This document shows positions 55,254-64,000 of a stretch of 64,000 nucleotides of DNA, piece after piece (position 1 is the first letter of the stretch; each line of letters starts with the position of its first letter). A program made the position numbers and the translations under genes. The stretch covers positions 1,798,001 to 1,862,000 of the forward strand of contig JAPDOI010000107.1 of NCBI GenBank assembly GCA_029168955.1, read 5' to 3'. The DNA comes from Aplectana chamaeleonis (taxonomy: Eukaryota > Nematoda > Chromadorea > Rhabditida > Cosmocercidae). The notes beneath the pieces were generated by a model, which saw only the letters and a list, made by a program, of their open reading frames with translations, searched no databases and was not told the DNA's origin.

Positions 55254-55544
55254 CTGTGCTTCTCTGGGCCACCCGGTCCGCAGCTGCGTCTCGACACGCC
55301 TTTGCGGCCGCGCGCGCATTCCAGTCGGAAGAGCTCTTCCCAGCGCCGCAGCCGCCCGATCTGTTGACTCTAGGTGGGTTTTAGAAACTAAAAGTAGACA
55401 AAAATTGTAGAAAACTGTTTAAAAAGCCATATCGAGTCGGCTTCTGGCGCTAGAAACCTGACTGACTCCATCAGGCAGTGGCGGCCGCAAAAGCGTTTCG
55501 AGATGCAATTGCAGTGACCGGAATTTGGGCCCAGATAAGCACAG
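55254..55544. mobile_element. TA-flanked MITE family Y, copy 2
   Basis: TA at 55252-55253 and 55545-55546. Ends are CTGTGCTTCTCTGGG and CCCAGATAAGCACAG. Shares GCGTCTCGACACGCC and GGCGCT..AAAC blocks with copy 1. Confidence 0.82.
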
Positions 55545-55670
55545 TATGTATTAATGATCAATAATATCGAGTGCTCAAGCATGTTGCACAAAAATACGGC
55601 AATGAGTGGCATTTTGATGGTTTTGTGTTACAAGTTTCCCAAAAATCCTGTACTAACTATACGCTGCTTC

Positions 55671-57000
<1,330 letters not shown>

Positions 57001-57296
57001 TCTGAGAAATATCGCCGCGACTCCGCCGCAACTCCTTCGACCTTGGCGCCTGCTGGAGAGTCGCGGGGAGATCGCGAGGGCAGAACCACGGACTATTCTT
57101 TTTATTCATCGAATCATACGGTAGGGTCGCGGAAAAAGTCCTAAGGGAGTCGCGGTAGATTTGCGAACGCTTGACACACGAAGAAGTCGCGGCAAAGCCG
57201 CGGAAGAGCAAGGGTCGCTGGGGGTTGGCAGGACAGTCCGGGATCACGGTGGAGTCGCGGGGCAGTGGCGGAAGAGTCGCGGCAATATTTCTCAGA
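57001..57296. mobile_element. Palindromic MITE L
   Basis: Inverted ends TCTGAGAAATATCGCCGCG and CGCGGCAATATTTCTCAGA. The interior is rich in GTCGCGG/CCGCGAC words in mirror order. The 161-aa minus ORF at 56762-57247 runs through it and is not a gene. Confidence 0.75.
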
Positions 57297-59249
57297 GAGA
57301 AAGCGCCACATCGCCATATCTCGCTTCGAAATTGACGCGAAATGAATTTTAGGGTAGTTTTCTGTGGTCTCCTCTCTCAGTGAGAGCGAATGTACAGAGC
57401 CATTGCAACTCCCCGTAGTTATGAGGTTGGAATGGGTTAAAGATGAGGATTCGCCACCGGATTCTCACCAGCCATCTAGCACTTATCATCCAAATTTGCA
57501 CAGTAGAAGCTTTTTATTTTTTAGTGATTTTGGTAGAAGAGAAAGGCAAAATAAATTTTCTCACCTAGAAAGTTTAAAGCGTTGAACCACTTCCAGACGT
57601 TCAGAAAAAGTTATTGCACTGGACACACCGAATTCCAGAGGGGGTGGAAAGTCAACTTTTCAAAAAGTTTTTAAACGCGTTTATCCAAATCAGGAGTTTT
57701 CAGGGTTTTATTTGCTATTATGGCTTACCTCAAGAGCTTGCCTACTCGAAAACATAGAAAAATAAGACACCATTTTCTGCGCGTACGATGCCTTTGTAAA
57801 GGGCTGTTGAGTACAGCAAGGCACTGCCCTGCAATTTAAATAATCCTATAGATCCTCTAAGCACGACCACAAGTGCACGCCGCACAGCGGCGTGGGTGTG
57901 CACCTTGTTGTACTCATACGGACAATATCGTCTGTTAGATGTTTCATCATTCCAAAATGGAAATCGTTGAAATTGAAGTCAGAAAGGAACCTTCAGGGAA
58001 AATTTCTGAAATTTCTGAAAATTTAGCTTCCTGGCAAAAAGTAGGGCCCTAGTTATACACCAGCGGAATGAAAACATCCCGCGATGACAATGCCGCCGCT
58101 TGCTGCCGTGAATCAGGGACTGGTGTGCAACATTGCGTCTTCCAGAGTCTTTGACGCAACATTGCACACTAAAAATTCCCGGGCGTTTCTAATTGTATTT
58201 TATCGATATTTCACGCCTCTATCACTTTGTTTATTGCAGAAAGTCACTAGAAATCTATTGCTCTTGTCATAGCAGTGCTCATTATGTCCTTTTGGTGATA
58301 TTTCAACAAAATTAAATGTGAAAAATAATCCCAGCTGATGGAAATTGGCAAAATTTCCAACAGTGGTAGGTCCCGCAAGGATACAGTATACAGTGCCGCG
58401 GCGTGTACATATGGGGGGTTTTTAGAGTTCCACCGCGGCGCCTTTGCACGATTTCATGGTTCATATGCAAATCGATGAGCGGCGCGATATCGATAGATGC
58501 CCACAGAAAACATCTCACATCGCGCCGCGCTGCGACGAAACTCTAAAATAGGCCTATAACTGCTCGGTGCGGTCTCTCCGACGCGCGTTTTTCTTGGATA
58601 ACTATTCCTTTTGGCATGCCTCAGCACAGTTAGGACGCACATAAGTGGTAGTTGTTTGGCTATTTCCGCAGCGTCCCGCCGGCGTCTAACTACGGCCTAG
58701 CGGATTTTGGTAATGGTCAAAAAAAAGTTTCAAAAATATCTTGAAAAATGATTTTGGGGCGTAAAATAGCCTGGGAGTAATAAAAAGCTAGGAAAAGAAG
58801 TGAAATAACCTAAATGCGATTTGGTGGTTGATCATTTCACATGCTTCTCCGTTAGGGGGCCGAACAGAGTCTCGCCGCGCAGCTTCGCTGGCAACATTAA
58901 TGTGCAATGCCGTATCGATCACGCGGTGCCGCGAGAGCGCGCTGGCGGCTCGATTAGACCTGATTACTCAGACGTTCGCTGTTGTCCACAGGACACGAAT
59001 GAGATGTCACCTCACGCAATGCTCCCTGTAGATATCCAAAAGGGGCATGGATCGCCCCTCGAGAATCTGCCCGTCGCCACCCTCCCTTTGGTGCCGTAGA
59101 CAACCTATCCGCGGGAACGCTTTCTGCTGTAGACATCCCATCGGAGGAGGGTCTCCATCCCCGATTCCGCGTTCACATCCTATCAACATCCTGTGGACCT
59201 GATATTACCATCCCAGTGAAGCATCAACCGCTTCATGACGTAACCCTAT
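57297..59249. other. Unassigned sequence
   Basis: 57430-57480 weakly resembles repeat W (GATTCTCACCAGCCATCTAG). CAGACGTTCGCTGTTGTCCA (58971) is inverted against 62140-62165, hinting at another degraded pair. Several short ORFs, none recognised. Confidence 0.35.
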
Positions 59250-60036
59250 AGGCAGCATACACACTGACAAACATGGTGGAAATAACAGCATAAATAGGAC
59301 CGCACGGCTCCTACCATGCGTCAGTCTACGACGTTTGAAGCGCCAAATCCATCCAGGATGACAATGATGTGATTGGTCAATGTTTGAGCAATCTTGCCTT
59401 CCACGTCTGAATTTCCCACCCGTTCGAGGTACAAGAATTAGAAATGAAATCTTGAGAAAACATGTGATAAGATAGGAGTGATAGCACTATCTCATGTGGG
59501 AGCGCACGAGAGAAATAAGCTTCGATTTGCTTGAATGTAAACATGTCTGCAAACCGATTAATCCCCTCGTCCAATTTTGAGAATGCCGCTCTACTTCGCC
59601 TGACTTTTTGAAATGTTGTTTCTCTCAAGCATTCCCATTTGGTAGTGCCATCACTCTAACTTATCACATGTTTTCCCAAGTTTCTTTTCTAAATCTCGTA
59701 CTCGAATGGTTGGGAAAACACTGGTGTGGAAGGCAAGATTGCTCAAAAATTGCCAAGTATATCCCTGTTTCCGAGTGTGATTTATTTTCCGTTCGTCAGC
59801 GTGCGGTCTGCGTAAAGCGTACGCTGCGTCTCCTTCTCCCCACAATTTCTCGCTGTCTCTACCTTCGCTCCGCACAAGCGCGCGACAGAACAGAGTAAAT
59901 CCGGCTCGGAACCAGAGAATATTGCCATCCTGGATGGTTTTTGGCGCTTCAAACGTATTTGACGACATGGTAGGGGCCGTGCGGTCCTATTTATGCTTGT
60001 TATCTCGACCACGTTTGTGAGTGTGTATGCTGCCTT
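59250..60036. mobile_element. Element G with about 125-bp terminal inverted repeats
   Basis: Left 59250-59374 and right 59918-60036 are reverse complements: AGGCAGCATACACAC, CATAAATAGGACCGCACGG, CGTTTGAAGCGCCAAA, CATCCAGGATG. The interior has repeated CTTATCACATG/TTTTCCCAAG or complement blocks and the 59768-59930 stretch shared with 19757-19891. The end resembles that of the TTAA-type MITE a (AGGCAGCA), but TTAA is not intact (TATA, TTGA). Confidence 0.75.
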
Positions 60037-60146
60037 TGAAACGGCGTGTACGCCTTCTTTCAGAAACTTGATGATGAGGCCCGACTTTTTCCTTATTTCA
60101 GTTCTAAATCTAAGCGGAACAGAGAAATTGGACCCTCTCAAAAATG

Positions 60147-60271
60147 AGATCCTAATGAGACTTTCGTTCCTCTTTGGAGGTTGGCACAAACTCGGTGCAC
60201 CTACGCAATAGCATATGACACCGAGTTTGCGCCAACCTCTCGAGAGTAAACGCAAGCTCTCATTAGGATCT
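60147..60271. repeat. Hairpin Q, copy 2
   Basis: 125-bp inverted repeat: GATCCTAATGAGA..GAGGTTGGCACAAACTCGG, against its complement with a loop of about 18 bp. Related to 7874-7965. Confidence 0.8.
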
Positions 60272-60539
60272 ATACCGACGTTACATTATTTTAATAATGA
60301 TGTCCTCATGCGGACAACACTCTACTGCTTCCAAATGAACTACTATAAGTTATACAAAACCATTCCAAATGAAATGTAAGCTTTTCTAGAGCCAGTTTTG
60401 GACGTAGAGTCCAAATATGCCCTTTGCAGCTGCCTAGGAAGTCACCCTGGAAAACGTTATAGCAGTTTTTTTCTCTCCGACTTTTGTACCTATTGTACCC
60501 TCGAAAAAGCGCATTATATTTTATGAAAATCCGGAAACA

Positions 60540-61420
60540 GACCTCATAATCGTGTTCAGGGCCCAGAAACAGCCCCCAAGGCAAAGTTTGGGTGAAAGCG
60601 CATTCTCCGAGCTATGAGCAGACTGGATAGCATTTTGGACTTTTTACGGATTTTCGGTTCAGCGTTTAATTATATCAATAACGGGGTACAGAAAGCGTTG
60701 AAGAAAAATTTTCCACATTTGACTGAAGAAGAATTCACCCTTAAGGGATGAAGGATTTGGGGGTGCTTTGATCACGAATCTGAGGTTTACCTGTGGTTTT
60801 TCCTAAGTTCGACTAAACTTGTTCAAAACTTCCCACCCGCCGAAAAATTTGACGGCTTAAAATCGACTTTCGACGGATTTCTGGAATGTGACAAAGATGT
60901 GGCTCAAATCGTTCTTTTGGGGTTTTATTTGGAAGTGCTCAACACGAATCTGAAGTGCTCAGTCTATGAATTTTGACAGCTTACGATAGATTACGTTGGG
61001 TATACGGTATAGGTTGTACACGAACAGAAATTTTTGGAAAAATTTTTCGATATTTTTTTCGTTCGTTCGAAAATTCGCTCGAACGTAATTTTTTCAAATT
61101 CTGAAAGTTCAAAATTTCGTCGAACGATTATATTTCAAATTTCTTTCGTTCGAAATTTCGTCGAACGAACTTTTTTTCAAATTGCATTCGTTCGAAATTT
61201 TTTTCGAAATTGTACAGCTATACGGTATTTCGATCAATGTCACAGATTTGTCTCAAAGTTTCTATGTGGGAGTTTTTGGGGTGCTGAATACGAATTCTAT
61301 GTCCATTTGTCTGTTTTCAAACTATTGAGTTCTGCCTCCTGAATAACATGTTACCTACCGTATCCTACAGTAGGAACCTATAAATTCCTGACAAGCGAAC
61401 CCCAGATTCGTGTTCAGCAG
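60540..61420. repeat. Dispersed repeat V, copy B
   Basis: Shares with 3380-4210 the blocks ATTCGTGTTCAGC, ATACGGTA, GGGGTGCTGAATACGAA (near match) and TTTTCAAA. It is interrupted by the 209-bp insertion at 61010-61218. Confidence 0.5.
61010..61218. mobile_element. 209-bp insertion of TTCGTTCGAA palindromes
   Basis: Flanked by perfect 9-bp repeats TATACGGTA (61001-61009, 61219-61227). The related copy at about 3692 has a single TATACGGTA. The insert carries at least three CGTTCGAAA/TTTCGTCGAACG units about 45 bp apart, with AT-rich TTTTTCAAATT between them. Its termini have a short inverted match (GTTGTACA, TGTACAGC). No ORF of note. Confidence 0.78.
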
Positions 61421-62559
61421 TCACATGTTTATCGCAGTATCCGGAGAAAAATTAAAAAACACCTGGCAAAATTTCATGAGTGGACAACATGGATGGGAAT
61501 CAGGGTAAATGAACACCCCTGAATGATCAGGAGATTCCTGACAAACAAGCTAAAAATGACGCAAAATGACACACACATAAAGGGATGGAAAAAAATCAAA
61601 ATCTGCCTACGAAGGCAGTTGCTGAAAACTCCGTAAATCACGGGAAACCTTCGGGTCCATCTCGGGAACTCCGCGAGGTGCATCTCGCGGCATGCCTGCA
61701 ACGCCTCCTCTCTTCCACGGGAAGACGTTAATAAAAAACGAATCACAGATCTCTTATAACTAAAAAAAGAGAAGAATTACCATAGCCAAGTCTACAGCAT
61801 CATCAAAAAATAAAACGAAATGCGAATCTCATATAAACCGAAAATGAGAGCTTGGACGACACGATCTTCGTGATACATCGATTGATGGAAGCTGCTTTAC
61901 CGCCCCTCCCAAGCGAATGTTCTGTAGAACAGCCCATCGACCTGCGCAGCCGTAGACATCCTGAATTGACGTCCTGTGGACCAAATAACCTCGGTCTGCG
62001 TCGATTTAAGGCACTCGGCGGGATTGCTGGTCGATGGGCTGTTTAACAGCCCGTCGCCCCCTGCTCAACAGCGCACACCGGGACGACACCGCGTAGAGCT
62101 GCCTGTTCGCCAGCGGTGACTCGTTCTGGGCGGATCGACGTCCTGTAGACAACAGCGAACGTCTGAGATAGGGCAGAATCTGGCAGCGACCGCCGCCGGC
62201 AGCGCTGCCGCGCGTGGCACAGGCGGCGCCGCTTTGGAACCCCGAGCGGTGCGGGCGAAGTGGCGCGGCGGACAGCAGACGGTCGAGCCTGCTAACTCCA
62301 TGAGTAATTGGTCTTGCATATATGTTTATGAGGGTGAATCTGTCTCTTTTACAGTTCAAGTAAAATCAATGTCACTTCAATTCGTAAGGTTTTGGGCTTT
62401 GGTGAAATGTGATTTTTAAAGAGTTTGAAGGATTTCAACACCAATTCAAGTGCTCATTTTTTTCTGACCTTTGAATTCGAAAACTCCCGCGTTACTTTTG
62501 AATCACGTTTATCTATATTTCCATTTAAGAAGCTTATTCTCAGCTGAAAAGCAGGTCTT
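61421..62559. other. Unassigned sequence
   Basis: GC-rich at 62030-62300 with overlapping ORFs on both strands (62006-62359, 62065-62319 minus), none recognised. GTCCTGTRGAC occurs three times (61970, 62140 and near 59000-59190), suggesting a degraded repeat. Confidence 0.35.
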
Positions 62560-63380
62560 CTATGAATAACTAGTTTCCTCGAAAAGGTAGAGTTGCCACG
62601 ATAAGTAATGGTGAGTAAACTTTATTAGACGCTAGGTTTCCAATGAATTAATGATCCGATTACCATGTTTTTAGAATACGCCGAAGAAATAAATAGTTCG
62701 CATGACCACTTTCTGCAAAAAACTCGGGCTAATGAGTTTTTTTATAAACCCTTCTTTATTACAAATTCACCGAATGAATAAATGTATTTTGAATGAGACA
62801 TTTTTCAAATTTCCGATTGAATGAATTTCCTGTCGAATAACGCATTTTTTAAAATGTTGAATAAGTTATTAAAAAGCAATAATTGAATGAGGGCTCTCCG
62901 TTTTTTACGGAATTAATGAAAATTTTCGAAAACTTATCCTCTATTCGAATAATCGCAAGATTTGTCCGCATATTCAGATTAAAAATTAGAATCCTCGTAT
63001 TGCTACAGAATGATTAACGAATATTCTCCCATTTTTATCAGTGACAGAGAGTATTCCGAATGCTAAGGCGACCAAACCCTTGTCCGAATATTCCGGAAAA
63101 CTGAATATTTAAGTTTGTGAAAAGCGAATATCCGGAAAACCAATTAATTTGAAATCCCGAATGAATCGAATATCCCAAATACCTATCAATGCAGAACTCC
63201 AAAAGAATCGATAACTGGCTAAGAAATGGTTTATTTCCCTGAATTAACTGCTGAATACCCGAGAAAACTAGAAGTTCAAAATCCTGAAAGTCGAGATCTT
63301 TCAAAAATTAGAAAATTGTGGCTCTCAAATATATCCGAATATTCCATTTGTTCGAATATTTTTCTGAATAACTTTTCTGC
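62560..63380. repeat. GAATATTC/GAATGA-rich degenerate tract
   Basis: Dense words CGAATA, GAATATTC, GAATGA and GAATAA recur roughly every 20-40 bases with AT-rich spacers. No fixed period found by eye. An old tandem repeat or simply biased sequence are both possible. Confidence 0.4.
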
Positions 63381-64000
63381 ATTCGCCCCAATTCCGTGAT
63401 TACGTAAGAAGAAATATTATTACAATTATAAGCCTATAAAAATGCATACAAGATATTGGAAGAGGTGTACATCGATCACGAAATCCATTTTCAGGGAGAA
63501 TCCTCAGGTTCTGAAATAGCTCTGATTGTCAATTGGTCTATCTTGAGATCATATATATTCTTTTTCTTATGCGAGACATTAAACATGACTCAAGCCGATG
63601 TGAAATTGTTTAACTCCAACTTGGCGAATCTGACTAGTCGATTAGATATGTTAGATGTCAGGTGCATAGCCCTGTACGTAGTAATGCAAAAACGCGTCGC
63701 TCGCTCCAGTTTTAAGCCGCGGCCCGATCAAGGCAGCAGTTGGAGATCTGGCGGCGTCGAGAAATCATGGGCGGCGCGGCACGCCGCGCCGCTCCTACCT
63801 CCGCCGCTCCAGCTTTCAGCGGCGGGACTCTATTCTGACCCCTTAAACTCATCAAAACGAAATCAACCTCGCAACTTGGAAACATTAAGACAATTTTGAA
63901 AGCTGTAATAAAGGTTTCCAGCATAGGGTCAAGTTAGGTGATTTACGTAACGCTCCATTCCATATCGTGCTTGATTTCATTTTGATGGAATTTAATTGGA
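63381..64000. other. Unassigned sequence
   Basis: The ORF at 63456-63899 (plus, 147 aa) contains a KLFNSNLANLTSRLDML stretch that could form a short helix but matches no family I know. No splice or start context supports a gene. Left as unassigned. Confidence 0.35.

Noticed and set aside
63456..63899. 147-aa plus-strand ORF with a helical stretch
   Set aside because: The only hint is a short amphipathic segment. The C-terminal half is GC-biased with an antisense ORF, so the evidence is insufficient.

Overview
The window looks like an intergenic, repeat-saturated stretch of a nematode chromosome, most likely a strongylid such as a hookworm (Ancylostoma type). That placement rests on the RTE-type retrotransposon at 24.3-27.6 kb, which resembles the abundant hookworm RTE elements as I remember them, and on dense short inverted-repeat elements. 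It is an inference. I found no host protein-coding gene, tRNA, rRNA, operon or CRISPR array. The only recognisable protein-coding remains are two broken non-LTR retrotransposons: an RTE (plus strand) and a CR1/Jockey-like relic (minus strand, about 47.8-50.4 kb).

Layout. 0.8-2.7 kb: a 1.9-kb element with long inverted ends and smaller elements inside. 2.8-5.8 kb: dispersed repeats and unrecognised sequence. 5.8-9.3 kb: a hAT-like non-autonomous element with subterminal 7-bp repeats, apparently sitting in a Harbinger-like MITE. 9.9-16.7 kb: a 6.7-kb minisatellite of 21-bp monomers arranged in five higher-order repeats of about 1.34 kb. 16.7-23.8 kb: MITEs and a near-identical foldback. 23.8-27.7 kb: a three-layer nest (old repeat, then a CAG-flanked MITE, then RTE), whose uninterrupted relative lies inverted at 35.0-35.9 kb. 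28-31 kb: TTAA- and TA-flanked MITEs. 31.05-33.98 kb: a 2.9-kb palindrome. 34-39.3 kb: more TTAA-flanked elements and an inverted copy of the 20-kb repeat. 39.6-42.2 kb: a second hAT-like element with an 8-bp target duplication, carrying three smaller elements. 43.9-45.5 kb: two Harbinger-like MITEs in opposite orientation. 47.8-50.4 kb: the CR1-like relic. 50.8-64 kb: further MITEs, a 9-bp-duplication (MULE-like) element, a (GT)n tract and a 209-bp insertion made of TTCGTTCGAA palindromes.

How it works together. None of the DNA elements carries a visible transposase, so any movement depended on enzymes encoded elsewhere. Several insertions are supported by target-site duplications (8 bp for RTE and hAT, 9 bp twice, TTAA, TWA, CWG, TA) or by an uninterrupted relative inside this same window, so relative ages can be read directly. 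Names given to repeat families (X, Y, M, N, H and so on) are labels local to this annotation. Boundaries were read by eye and can be off by a few bases, more for old repeats.
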